A stretch of DNA of 43,473 bases, taken from contig SAQR01000014.1 of NCBI GenBank assembly GCA_004020365.1, positions 43,666 to 87,138 of the forward strand, in the 5' to 3' direction. The translations under genes and the position numbers were made by a program. This DNA comes from Mesorhizobium sp. Its GTDB lineage: Bacteria > Pseudomonadota > Alphaproteobacteria > Rhizobiales > Rhizobiaceae. The first letter of the stretch is position 1. Each line of letters begins with the position of its first letter. The notes under the pieces were generated by a model that saw only the letters and a program-made list of their open reading frames with translations, ran no database searches and was not told the DNA's origin. Positions 10,121-18,981 of the stretch are shown piece after piece.

Positions 10121-11059
10121 ATGCAAGCCGTTGCCAGACGCCCGCGCACCAATCATCTCGATCTCGCGCAGCGCATTCTCGATGTGGCCCGGCAGCGCGG
10201 CTTCGCGGCCGGCGCTCATCTCCCCGAGCAGCAGATCGCCTCGCTCTGCAACGTCTCGCGGACCCCGGTGCGGGCCGCGCTGCGCCTGCTCACCGAAAAA
10301 GGCGTCGTGCGCTGGGAAGCCGAATCCGGCTATCGGCTGGCCGTCGACCTCACCAAGCAGGCGACCCTTGCCGCCGACCTGCCAAGCGCCGAGGAGGACG
10401 AACTCGCGGAGATGATCCTGCGCGACCGGTCGGCGCGCCGGCTGGATCAGACGGTGACCGTCGGCGCACTGATGCGGCGCTATGGCGCCGAACGAAAGAC
10501 GGTACTAAAAGCGCTAAAGAAACTGACAGACGAAAATCTTCTGGATCGCGCACCGGGACAGTCCTGGCTGTTCAGGCGAGCGCCTGACGATCCGGAGGCA
10601 CAAGGGGAAAGCTATGAGTTCCGCCTGATGCTGGAACCCGCCGCCATTCTGGCGCCTGGCTTTCGGCTGGACGGGACGCGGGCGGCAGCCTTGCGCCAGG
10701 GCATGGAGGCGCTGCTGGCGCTGCCCGACGCCGCGTTCGACATCAAAGAGTTCCAGCGGCTGGACATCGACTTTCACGGCCTGATCGCCGATGGCGCCGC
10801 CAACCGGTTCGTCACCGACGCGCTGTCGGACCATCTCAGGCTGCGCCGGCTGCCGGGGACCTATGCCGGCGTCAACGTCTTCCGGCTGAAGCAATCGCTG
10901 CGCGAGCACCTGACCATACTCGACCAACTGGAAAGCCGGCAGTATGAGGTTGCAGCCGATCTGCTTCGCGTCCATCTGCGGTTGTCGCGCAGCCAGCGGC
11001 CGCAGGCGGCCAGTCGCGGCGCCCCCGCATTGTTCGGCATGATCCGCCGGCCGGAATAA
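10121..11059 (+). CDS. GntR/FadR-family transcriptional regulator with two winged-helix-like segments
   Basis: A 312-residue DNA-binding regulator. The N-terminal winged helix (about 12-76) has the GntR pattern AQRILDVARQRGF, LPEQQIASLCNVSRTPVRAAL and a wing ending GYRLAVD. A second segment at about 95-152, with VGALMRRYGAERKTVLKALKKL followed by a wing-like GQSWLF, looks like another winged helix. The C-terminal part (165-300) is FCD-like and helical, as in effector-binding FadR regulators. The frame extends upstream to 9911, but ATG 10121 is where family similarity begins. It stops 8 bp before the glycosyltransferase start, so it is cotranscribed with the plus-strand pathway genes and faces the divergent transporter operon. 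It probably regulates both. Confidence 0.87.
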   Translation: MQAVARRPRTNHLDLAQRILDVARQRGFAAGAHLPEQQIASLCNVSRTPVRAALRLLTEKGVVRWEAESGYRLAVDLTKQATLAADLPSAEEDELAEMILRDRSARRLDQTVTVGALMRRYGAERKTVLKALKKLTDENLLDRAPGQSWLFRRAPDDPEAQGESYEFRLMLEPAAILAPGFRLDGTRAAALRQGMEALLALPDAAFDIKEFQRLDIDFHGLIADGAANRFVTDALSDHLRLRRLPGTYAGVNVFRLKQSLREHLTILDQLESRQYEVAADLLRVHLRLSRSQRPQAASRGAPALFGMIRRPE

Positions 11060-11067
11060 CGAGGAAC

Positions 11068-12348
11068 ATGCGCAAAGCCAGCCCGACCATCGCGCTGTTT
11101 CCCGAAGCGAGCTTCGGCGCCGCGCTCAATTGCGTCGGCATCGCGCAGGCCTTGCGCGCAAGGGGCGCGCGGCCGGTGTTCATCTGTCACGCCGGCTTTT
11201 CAGGCGTGTTTGCCGACTATGGTTTTCAGGAGTACCAGCTGCCGACCGACGAGCCGCTGACCGACAGCGAGCGCCAGAGCTACTGGCAGGCCTTCGTGCG
11301 CCGGCATCTGCCGCATTTCAGGCTGAGCCCGATCGACCAGCTCGAGACCTATGTCGCCCCGACCTGGGAAGCGATCGTCGATACCGCCGCCAATGCCGAG
11401 GCGCCACTGCGCCAATTGCTGACCCGACTGAAGCCGGACGCCGTGGTGCTCGACAACGTCATCATGTTTCCAGCACTTGCTGGCGCCGGCTGCCCCTGGG
11501 TGCGCGTCGTCTCCTGCGCCGAGACCGAGCTGCCCGATGCCAATGTACCGCCCTATCTGTCCGGTCTCGCCGCCGCCGACTCCAGTCGCGCGGCTTTCGA
11601 GGCGCGCTACCTGGCAGCCGTCGCTCCGGCTCATGACCGGTTCAACCGGCTCCGGACAGACGCCGGCCTTGCGCCCTTGCCGGCTGGCCTTTTTCTCGAA
11701 GCTTCACCCGACCTCAATCTGCTGCTGACCCCAACCATCGTGCGCAGGCAGCGCGCCGAGCCGCTCGACCCGGCCCGCTTCGTCTATCTCGAAGGCTGTG
11801 TTCGTTCGGAAGGACCGTTCGAGGTGCCGGTCTTTCCGCGCAATGGCGGGCCGTTGGTCTATCTCAGCTTCGGCAGCCTGGGCGCCATGGATGTCGGCCT
11901 GATCGAGCGCATGATCGCGGTGTTCGACCGGCTTCCGGCCCGCTTCATCGTCAATGTCGGCGGTCTGCGTGACACCTACCGCGCGGTTCCGGACAATGTC
12001 TATCTCGACGCCTGGTTTCCGCAGCCGTCGGTCGTCGCGAAATCCGATCTCTTCATCCACCACGGCGGCAACAACAGCTTTTGCGAAGCGCTGCGTTTCG
12101 GCGTGCCGTCGCTGATCATGCCCTATTGCTGGGACGGGCACGACAATGCGCAACGCGCCGAGGAAACCGGCGTCGGCCGCCACCTCAGCCGCGATGGCTG
12201 GAGCGACGACGAACTGGAACAGGCTATTCTTGGCCTAATGGCCGACGGCGAAATGCGCTTTCGCCTCAAGGAGAATGCGGCCACCATGGCGCGGGCGCCC
12301 GGAACGGACGCCGCCGCTGCCGCCATTCTCGCCCTCGTAAGGACGTGA
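11068..12348 (+). CDS. MGT-type UDP-glycosyltransferase, copy 2
   Basis: A 426-residue GT-B glycosyltransferase, paralogue of the gene at 4472-5746. Shared blocks run the full length: IALFPEA at the N terminus, VGIAQA, LEGCVR near 241-246, YLSFGSLGAMD near 265-275, WFPQPSV at 316-322, HHGGNNS at 331-337 and DGHDN near 356-360. ATG 11068 follows a GAGGA ribosome site 8 bp after the regulator's stop. The downstream glutamine synthetase homologue starts 4 bp after its stop, so the two are tightly coupled. Presence of one copy in each arm of the locus argues that glycosylation is central to the pathway and not a chance neighbour. Cytoplasmic; sugar donor and acceptor unknown. Confidence 0.9.
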   Translation: MRKASPTIALFPEASFGAALNCVGIAQALRARGARPVFICHAGFSGVFADYGFQEYQLPTDEPLTDSERQSYWQAFVRRHLPHFRLSPIDQLETYVAPTWEAIVDTAANAEAPLRQLLTRLKPDAVVLDNVIMFPALAGAGCPWVRVVSCAETELPDANVPPYLSGLAAADSSRAAFEARYLAAVAPAHDRFNRLRTDAGLAPLPAGLFLEASPDLNLLLTPTIVRRQRAEPLDPARFVYLEGCVRSEGPFEVPVFPRNGGPLVYLSFGSLGAMDVGLIERMIAVFDRLPARFIVNVGGLRDTYRAVPDNVYLDAWFPQPSVVAKSDLFIHHGGNNSFCEALRFGVPSLIMPYCWDGHDNAQRAEETGVGRHLSRDGWSDDELEQAILGLMADGEMRFRLKENAATMARAPGTDAAAAAILALVRT

Positions 12349-12352
12349 CCTG

Positions 12353-13738
12353 ATGCTCAACACCACGACAACGGATGCACCGCAAATGACCGCGACGGAC
12401 GATCCGAAGCGATGGCTGGAGCAGCAGGGGATCAGGGAAGTCGAGTGCCTGGTGCCGGACGTGAACGGCGTTTTGCGCGGCAAGGCCTTGCCGACGGCCA
12501 AGTTCCTGAAGTCGCTCGAAGACCGCGCGCTCTATCTGCCGAGCAGCGCCTTCCTGGTCTGCATCGACGGCCGCTATTCCGGTTCCCACGACGAGGGCTT
12601 CGGCTATCAGGACCCCGACATGCGGATGGTGCCGGATGTCGCAACGCTGTGCCTAGCGCCAGGCGCCGGAGCGGGGAAAGCCTATGTCTTCGCCGATGCC
12701 TTTCATATGGACGACCGGCCGTGGATGGCCTCGCCGCGTCATGTGTTGAGCGCCGTGCTCGATCTTTATCGCCAGCGCGGCTGGCGGGCAGTGGTGGCGC
12801 CCGAGCTCGAATTCTATCTGACCGCGCCCAATCCCGATCCCGATCGGCCGCTGATCGCGCCGGTCGGGCGCAATGGCCGCTCAGAAACCGTGCAGCACCC
12901 CTATGACATGGCGGCGTTGGAGGAATTCGAGCCGGTGATCCGGCGCCTTTATGATTACGCAGCCGTGGCCGGGCTGCCGCTCGACACCTTGATCCATGAA
13001 TCGGGCACGGCGCAGCTGGAGATCAATTTCCTGCATGGCGACGCGCTGCCGCTGGCCGACAAGGTGCTGCTGTTCAAGCGGATGACGCGCCAGGCCGCGC
13101 TGCAAAATGGCATGCATGCGACCTTCATGGCCAAGCCGATCGCCGCACAAGCCGGCAGCTCGATGCATCTCCACATGTCGGTCGTCGACGAGGCGGGGAA
13201 TACGCTGTTTGCCGGGCGCGACGATGCCGACACCGAGATGTTCGGGCATTTCATCGGCGGCTTGCAAAAATACATTCCCGAGGTGATGCCGCTGTTTGCG
13301 CCGAATGTGAATTCGTTCCGCCGCATCCGGCCCAACCACAGCGCGCCCGCCAACATCGAGTGGTCGCACGACAACCGCTCCTGCGGGCTGCGCGTGCCGG
13401 CCGGCGGGCGGGCCGCGCGGCGGGTGGAAAACCGGCTGCCCGGCGCCGACGCCAACCCGTATCTGGCGATGGCCGGCGCGCTGCTCTGCGGCTATCTCGG
13501 CGTCGAGGAAAAGCTCTCGCGTTCGCCCGAGGCATCGGGCAATGCCTATCGCAGCAAGAGCACGCTGCCGAAAACCATGGAGGAGGCGCTCGACCGTTTC
13601 GCCGCCTGCAGTCCGGTTAGGGACTTGCTCGGCGAGGATTTCGTCCAGACCTATCTGCGCGTCAAGAGCGTCGAGCTCGACCTGTTCCAGAGCGTCGTCA
13701 CCAGTTGGGAACGCGACCACCTGCTGTTCAAGGTCTGA
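12353..13738 (+). CDS. glutamine synthetase family protein (PuuA-like gamma-glutamyl-amine ligase)
   Basis: A 461-residue homologue of glutamine synthetase of the type that joins glutamate to an amine using ATP, as in gamma-glutamylputrescine synthetase. Visible landmarks: VPDVNGVLRGK near 34-44, the metal-ligand glutamates in APELEFYL (149-156) and HESGTAQLEINF (215-226), GSSMHLHMSV near 268-277 with the nucleotide-site histidine, NHSAPANIEWSHDNR, and RVENRLPGADANPYLA. The Asp/Tyr adenylylation region of classical GlnA is not evident. It follows the glycosyltransferase by 4 bp and overlaps the FAD oxidase start (TGATG). The order ligase, oxidase, with an aldehyde dehydrogenase in the other arm, matches the logic of the Puu pathway. 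The actual amine is not known. Confidence 0.9.
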   Translation: MLNTTTTDAPQMTATDDPKRWLEQQGIREVECLVPDVNGVLRGKALPTAKFLKSLEDRALYLPSSAFLVCIDGRYSGSHDEGFGYQDPDMRMVPDVATLCLAPGAGAGKAYVFADAFHMDDRPWMASPRHVLSAVLDLYRQRGWRAVVAPELEFYLTAPNPDPDRPLIAPVGRNGRSETVQHPYDMAALEEFEPVIRRLYDYAAVAGLPLDTLIHESGTAQLEINFLHGDALPLADKVLLFKRMTRQAALQNGMHATFMAKPIAAQAGSSMHLHMSVVDEAGNTLFAGRDDADTEMFGHFIGGLQKYIPEVMPLFAPNVNSFRRIRPNHSAPANIEWSHDNRSCGLRVPAGGRAARRVENRLPGADANPYLAMAGALLCGYLGVEEKLSRSPEASGNAYRSKSTLPKTMEEALDRFAACSPVRDLLGEDFVQTYLRVKSVELDLFQSVVTSWERDHLLFKV

Positions 13739-15026
13739 TGATGGGCTTCAATTCCGGCCTGGATATCGGCAAATCCTACTATGTCGCGACCGCCAATCCG
13801 GCTCCTGATCATCCGGCGCTGCAGGGCGACGTCGACGCCGATCTGGTGGTGGTCGGCGGCGGCTGCACCGGCCTGTCCGCAGCCCTTCATGCCGCCGAGC
13901 GCGGGCTGAAGGTGGTTCTCCTGGAAGGCGGCAAGATCGGCTGGGGAGCATCGGGGCGCAATGGCGGCCAGATCATCCCCGGCCTGCGCAAGGGCGCCAA
14001 GGGCCTGGTCAAGCTTTATGGGCTCGAACGGGCGCGGGCGCTTTTCGATCTCGCCCTCGAGGCGCGCGGGCTGGTGCTCGACCTGATCGAGCGCCATGCC
14101 ATCGATTGCGACCTCCGGCTCACCGGCCATCTGGCCGGTGCGGTCAACGGCTCCGACCTGCGCGACCTCGAGGAAGAGGCCGAGTGCCTTGCCACAGTAA
14201 TGAATTTTCATGACGTCGAGATGCTGTCGGCGGCGCAGGCGCGTGAAATGGTGAACACGCCCTATCACGGCGCCCTGTACGAGAAGCTCGGCGGCCATAT
14301 GCATCCGCTGAACTATACGCTGGGTCTTGCCCGCGCCGCGGCAGCGGCTGGCGTCACCATCCACGAGAATTCGGTGGCGCTGCGGCTGGAGCAGAAACCT
14401 TCCCTCCGGGTTTCCACGGCCAAGGGCTCGGTCCGGGCCAGACACGTCGTGCTGGCCGGCGACGCGCTGCTCCAGGGACTCGAGCCGCGCGTCAACAGCC
14501 GCATCATGCCGGTCGGCAACTACATCATCGCCACCGAGCCGCTGGATGACACGAGCGACGTCATTCCGAGCAATGTCGCCGTTTCCGACACACGCTTCGT
14601 CGTCAACTACTACCGGCTGTCGGCGGACGGCCGCCTGCTGTTCGGCGGCGGCGAGCGCTACACGCCGTCGCCGCCCGCAGACATTGCCGGCTTCGTGCGG
14701 CCGCATATGGAAAAGACCTTTCCGCACTTGCGCGGCCGCCGCATCGAGCATGCCTGGGGCGGGCTGGTCTCGGTGACGACGTCGCGCCTGCCGGATGTCG
14801 GCCACTATGGCGAGGTCTATTTTGCGCATGGCTATTCCGGCAAGGGCGAGATCCTGTCGACGCTATCGGGAAAGCTGCTTGCCGAGGCGATCACCGGCGA
14901 TGCGTCGCGGCTCGATCTGTTTTCGACGCTGAGACCAATGCCGTTTCCCGGCGGTACCGCCCTGCGGGCCCGCTCTATGTGCTCGGCATGTTCTGGTACG
15001 CTATGCGCGACCGCATCAAGCATTGA
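13738..15026 (+). CDS. FAD-dependent amine oxidoreductase (PuuB-like), apparent C-terminal frameshift
   Basis: DAO-family flavoenzyme, expected to oxidise a gamma-glutamyl-amine or similar amine to an aldehyde. FAD-binding motif VVGGGCTGLSAALHAAERG is at about 38-56, then IGWGASGRNGGQI, and HAWGGLVSVTTSRLPDVG in the C-terminal half. As sequenced, the frame runs past the expected end and continues to 15492, out of frame over the next gene. A one-base loss in the GGG at 14966-14968 explains this: adding one G restores LRGPLYVLGMFWYAMRDRIKH followed by TGA at 15024-15026, a normal ending for this family. Coordinates given here are for the restored gene. It is either a sequencing error in a G run or a recent mutation. 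Start overlaps the ligase stop. Confidence 0.8.
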
Positions 15027-15190
15027 GCAAGCGATATGCTGCCGCCGTGGTCTTGCGACGGAGGGCAGCCGGCTGCAGCTTCCCGACAAATTTGACCATG
15101 TGGACAAAGGTCGGATGCCGTTCCATAGTTCCCTCGCTGATATCCAAAGAAACAGCCGGCTCGACACGGCGCCAATCAGAGGGGCATGCA

Positions 15191-16222
15191 ATGGACAACG
15201 GGAAGAGCAAAATCCAATCGAAACGCGAAGGGCTTTCGCGACGCAATTTGCTGGAACTCGGCGCGCTCGGCCTGGCGGCAGCCATGCTGCCGGGCCAAGC
15301 CTTGGCGCAGGACAAGAAGCTGAAGGTGGCGGCGATCTTCGCCACGCCCACCGAGGAGCCATGGGTCCACCAGATCCATGTCGCCCTGCAGAGGGCCGAG
15401 AAGGAACTCGGCATCGAGTACAAATGGTCGGAGAAGGTGCAGACGGCCGATTTCAGCCGTGTGATGCGCGAATATGCGCAAGGCGGCTATGAGCTGGTGC
15501 TGGGCGATGCGTTCGCTGCCGAACGCGAATCCCGCCGCACCGCCAAGCAATTTCCGAAGGTCGCCTTCCTGTTCGGCTCCGGCGCCGGGCCGGCCGAGCC
15601 GAATTTCGCAGTCTTCGACAACTGGATCCACGAGCCCGCCTATCTCTCCGGCCTGATCGCCGGAAAGATGTCGAAATCAGGCATGATCGGCGCCGTTGCG
15701 GCGATGGGCATTCCGGAAGTGAACCGGCTGGTCAATGCCTTCTTTGCCGGCGCCCGCGAGGTCAATCCTGACATCAAGAGGAAGGTCGCTTTCATCGGCT
15801 CTTTCTTCGACCCGCCAAAAGCCAAGGAAGCGGCTATCGCCCAGATCGACGCCGGCGTCGACGTGATCTATGCCGAACGTTTCGGCGTCATCGAAGCGGC
15901 GGTCGAGAGGAAGATCCTCGCCATCTCCAACATGTCCGACCAGTCCAGCCTCGGCCCGGACACGGTGATCACCGGCCCGGTCTGGGACATGTATCCGACG
16001 GTCGAGCACGCGATCAAACTGGTCAAGGCCGGCGTCTTCACCGCGCAGGACTATGGCGACTTCTCGCGGATGGCCAAGGGCGGCTCCTTTCTGGCGCCCT
16101 ATCACAAATTCGACAAGACGCTGCCCGCCGACGTCAAGGATCTGGTCGAGAAGAGGAAGGCCGAAATCCTCGACGGCAATTTCCGCGTCGTCGTCGACGA
16201 GAACACGCCGGTTTCGGATTGA
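15191..16222 (+). CDS. BMP-family (PnrA-like) ABC transporter substrate-binding protein
   Basis: A 343-residue binding protein of the basic-membrane-protein family, which usually captures nucleosides or related purines. The N terminus has a twin-arginine motif SRRNLL (16-21), a hydrophobic stretch LGALGLAAAML and cleavage near ALAQ (37-40), indicating Tat export; there is no lipobox cysteine. Family features include HEPAYLSGLIAGKMSKSG and the repeated Rossmann-like halves. ATG 15191 has a GAGGGG ribosome site; an upstream in-frame start at 15023 lies within the oxidase gene and adds no recognisable sequence. A repeat element separates it from its ATPase gene. Substrate inference is from family only, and the location suggests that it serves the same pathway as the ligase and oxidase. 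Confidence 0.9.
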   Translation: MDNGKSKIQSKREGLSRRNLLELGALGLAAAMLPGQALAQDKKLKVAAIFATPTEEPWVHQIHVALQRAEKELGIEYKWSEKVQTADFSRVMREYAQGGYELVLGDAFAAERESRRTAKQFPKVAFLFGSGAGPAEPNFAVFDNWIHEPAYLSGLIAGKMSKSGMIGAVAAMGIPEVNRLVNAFFAGAREVNPDIKRKVAFIGSFFDPPKAKEAAIAQIDAGVDVIYAERFGVIEAAVERKILAISNMSDQSSLGPDTVITGPVWDMYPTVEHAIKLVKAGVFTAQDYGDFSRMAKGGSFLAPYHKFDKTLPADVKDLVEKRKAEILDGNFRVVVDENTPVSD

Positions 16223-16231
16223 GCGGCGCAG

Positions 16232-16376
16232 CCCTCCCCCTTGAGGGGAGGGTGGCCCGCAGGGCCGGGCGGGGTCCGCTGTGACGCGCTCCATCCTTAT
16301 CGGTCTCAAGGTCGAGGCGGTTGAGGTGACCCCACTCGCCTCGCTTCGCTCGGCACCCTCCCCTCAAGGGGGAGGG
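16232..16376. repeat. palindromic repeat between binding-protein and ATPase genes
   Basis: Bases 16232-16254 (CCCTCCCCCTTGAGGGGAGGG and two more) are the exact reverse complement of 16354-16376. Each arm is itself a hairpin, CTCCCC...GGGGAG. The middle holds GC-rich imperfect dyads and no ORF. It sits just after the BMP binding-protein stop and before the ATPase start, the same position relative to a binding-protein gene as the repeat at 8561-8800. It belongs to a different sequence family from the 4285-4444 element. Possible roles are partial termination or mRNA stabilisation. Confidence 0.8.
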
Positions 16377-16408
16377 ATATCAGCGCCCATCTCCCACCAG
16401 GAGCACCC

Positions 16409-17926
16409 TTGTCAACGCCCGCCCCTCTCATCGAAATGCGCGGCATCTCCAAGAGCTTCGGCGCCGTCGTGGCGAACGAGGCCGTCGATCTCAGCGTCGC
16501 ACAAGGCGAGATTCTCGGGCTGCTGGGTGAAAACGGCGCCGGCAAGACGACGCTGATGAACGTGCTGTTCGGCGCCTATGCGCCCGACGCTGGCGAGATC
16601 CTGGTTCAGGGCCGACCGGTGACGATCAACAACTCGGCCGATGCGCTCGCCGCCGGCATCGGCATGGTGCACCAGCATTTCCATCTGGCGCCGCGGCTTT
16701 CTGTGCTGGAAAACCTGCTGATCGGCATTCCCGGAAAATCGGGCCGGATCGATCGCGCCGGCGGGCTGGCGCGACTGGCGGAGATCGGCCGCCAGCATGG
16801 GCTCATGCTCGATCCGGGCCTTCCCGTCTCGGCGCTTTCGATCGGTGAGCAGCAGCGGCTCGAAATCGTCAAGGCGCTGTTTCGCGGCGCAAGGCTGCTG
16901 ATCCTCGACGAGCCGACGGCGGTGCTGGCGCCGACAGAGGTCGACGGGCTGTTTTCGGCGCTGCGGTCGATGGCGGCCCAAGGCCTTGGCATCATATTCA
17001 TCTCGCACAAGCTCAACGAGGTCAGGGCGTTGACCCATCGCTGCGTGGTGCTGCGGCATGGCCGCGTGACCGGGCGCGTCGACGCACCTGCCAGCACGAC
17101 ATCCTCGGAGATGGCGCGGCTGATGTGCGGCCACGAGATCGTTCCGCCGGCCAAGGGACCGTCGTCGCCGGGTGCCGCGGTGCTGACCCTGGACGCCATC
17201 TCGACATCGCGGCATTCCGGCATGGCGCTCGCCGATGTCTCGCTCTTTGTCCGCGCGGGCGAGATCCTCGGCATTGCCGGTGTCTCGGGCAATGGTCAGC
17301 GGGCGCTTGCCGAGGTGATCTCCGGCGTGCTCGCGCCCGATGCCGGCCGGATGACGATAGCCGGCAAAGCTGTCTCGCGGTTCTCGCCGCGCGAGGTGCA
17401 GGCGCTCGGCCTCGGGCGCATTCCGGAAGACCGCATGACGACCGGGCTGGTCACCAATCTGCCGCTGGCGGATTCGATGGTGCTGCCGCGCATCGGCACG
17501 GCGGCGTTCAGCCGCAACGGTCTGCTCAGGCCCGATTCGATCCGCGCCTTCGCCGAGGCGCAGATCAAGGCCTATGACATACGCTGCCCCGGGCCGATGA
17601 CGCGGGCCGGAGCGCTGTCCGGCGGCAATCTGCAAAAGGCGCTGCTGGCGCGCGAGCTCGCCTTCGACCCAAAGGTGCTGATCGTGTCGCAGCCGACGCG
17701 CGGCCTCGACATTGGTGCGGCGCGCTTCATCCACGAAAAGTTCCTCGACATGCGTGCCAGGGGCTGCGGCATCGTCGTCATCGGCGAAGATCTCGAAGAG
17801 CTGCTGATGCTCTGCGACCGCATCGCGGTAATGTATGAGGGGCGCATCGTCGGCACGCTGGACAGCGCCGACGCCACGATCGCGCGGCTCGGCCTGATGA
17901 TGACCGGGGTGGAGGGCCATAGTTGA
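16409..17926 (+). CDS. BMP/nucleoside-type ABC transporter ATPase with two nucleotide-binding domains
   Basis: A 505-residue ATPase with two fused domains, as in sugar and nucleoside importers of the RbsA/YufO type. The first domain is canonical: Walker A GENGAGKTT at 40-48, signature LSIGEQQR and Walker B LLILDEPTAVLAP. The second has a degenerate P-loop (GVSGNGQRAL), signature LSGGNLQKALLAREL and SQPTRGLDIGA, a pattern normal for this family. The best start is TTG 16409 with an AGGAG site 5 bp upstream; no ATG lies in the right place. It overlaps the next gene (TGATG) and should power the two permeases that follow. Confidence 0.92.
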   Translation: MSTPAPLIEMRGISKSFGAVVANEAVDLSVAQGEILGLLGENGAGKTTLMNVLFGAYAPDAGEILVQGRPVTINNSADALAAGIGMVHQHFHLAPRLSVLENLLIGIPGKSGRIDRAGGLARLAEIGRQHGLMLDPGLPVSALSIGEQQRLEIVKALFRGARLLILDEPTAVLAPTEVDGLFSALRSMAAQGLGIIFISHKLNEVRALTHRCVVLRHGRVTGRVDAPASTTSSEMARLMCGHEIVPPAKGPSSPGAAVLTLDAISTSRHSGMALADVSLFVRAGEILGIAGVSGNGQRALAEVISGVLAPDAGRMTIAGKAVSRFSPREVQALGLGRIPEDRMTTGLVTNLPLADSMVLPRIGTAAFSRNGLLRPDSIRAFAEAQIKAYDIRCPGPMTRAGALSGGNLQKALLARELAFDPKVLIVSQPTRGLDIGAARFIHEKFLDMRARGCGIVVIGEDLEELLMLCDRIAVMYEGRIVGTLDSADATIARLGLMMTGVEGHS

Positions 17927-18981
17927 TGTTCCGCCTCGAAGCCCGCACCTCAACGCCCGCCTGGTTCAACCTGGCTCTGCCGTTGCTGGCCATCGGCGCG
18001 ACATTGGTGCTGTGCAGCGGCCTCATCGCGTTGGCCGGTGCCGGGGTGATCGAGGCCTATGGCGTAATGTTCTCGGCGTCGCTGGGCGACAGCTACGCCA
18101 TCACCGAAACGCTGGTGCGCGCAACACCGATGATCTTCACCGGCCTTGCCGTGGCGGTCGCCTTTCGTGCCAAATTCTGGAACATCGGCGCCGAGGGGCA
18201 GTTGCTTGCCGGCGCAGTGGCGAGCTGTGCGGTCGGCGCCATCCCGATGCCAGGACCGCTTGCCATGCTGCTGATGGCGCTCGCCGGCGCCGCCGCCGGC
18301 GCTGCGGTCGCCCTGATCCCGGCGACGCTGCGGGTGAAATTCAAAGTCGATGATGTCGTTAGCTCACTGCTGCTCAACTCGGTCATCTTCTACGCGTTGA
18401 TGGCGCTGATCGAAGGCCCTTGGAAAGACAGTTTCAGCGGCTACCCGATCTCGCCGCCGATCGAGGATTCAGCCAATTTCCCGGTGCTGCTCGAAGGCAC
18501 GCGGCTGCATCTCGGCGTCGTGGCGGCGTTCCTTGCCGCGCCGGTCATCTGGTTCCTGATCGTGCGCACGACGCTCGGCTTCAGGATCAGGGTCATTGGC
18601 GAGAATCCCGAGGCCGCGCGCTATGGCGGCATCCATGTCGAACGGGTGCTGATCTCGACGGCACTGCTGTCCGGCGCGCTCGCCGGGCTTGCCGGCGTCG
18701 GCGAGGTCGGCGGCGTCCATTTCCAGGTGATGAGCGACATCTCGCCGGGCTATGGCTATTCCGGCATCGTCGTCGCCATGCTGGCGAGGCTCAATCCGCT
18801 CGGCGTGATGCCGGCGGCGCTGTTCCTCGCCGCCGTCATGACCGGCGCCGAGGCGATGTCGCGGGCCACCGGCGTTCCGGCCTTTCTCAGCGAGGTCATC
18901 CAGGGCACCGCGCTGCTCGCCATGCTGGTGGCGCTGCTGTTCACGGCCTATCGCATCCGCCGCGTCGGAGCCGCACGATGA
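17926..18981 (+). CDS. BMP/nucleoside-type ABC transporter permease 1
   Basis: Inner-membrane permease of 351 residues from the BPD_transp_2 (branched-chain amino acid/sugar/nucleoside) family, with about nine to ten hydrophobic segments. Typical features are FRAKFWNIGAEGQLLAGAV near 80-98 and GENPEAARYGGI in the second half. The ATG at 17926 overlaps the ATPase stop codon; a TTG three bases upstream is the alternative. It ends in an ATGA overlap with the second permease. The pair forms the membrane channel for the importer whose binding protein is at 15191. Length matches YufP-like subunits. Confidence 0.92.
   Translation: MFRLEARTSTPAWFNLALPLLAIGATLVLCSGLIALAGAGVIEAYGVMFSASLGDSYAITETLVRATPMIFTGLAVAVAFRAKFWNIGAEGQLLAGAVASCAVGAIPMPGPLAMLLMALAGAAAGAAVALIPATLRVKFKVDDVVSSLLLNSVIFYALMALIEGPWKDSFSGYPISPPIEDSANFPVLLEGTRLHLGVVAAFLAAPVIWFLIVRTTLGFRIRVIGENPEAARYGGIHVERVLISTALLSGALAGLAGVGEVGGVHFQVMSDISPGYGYSGIVVAMLARLNPLGVMPAALFLAAVMTGAEAMSRATGVPAFLSEVIQGTALLAMLVALLFTAYRIRRVGAAR

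Noticed and set aside
15086-15129. Promoter before the BMP gene (TTGACC at 15092)
   Set aside because: No -10 element at acceptable spacing; the gene may be served by the upstream operon.
15027-15492. Extension of the FAD oxidase frame to 15492
   Set aside because: Result of the frameshift at about 14968; the extension overlaps the BMP gene and has no family resemblance.
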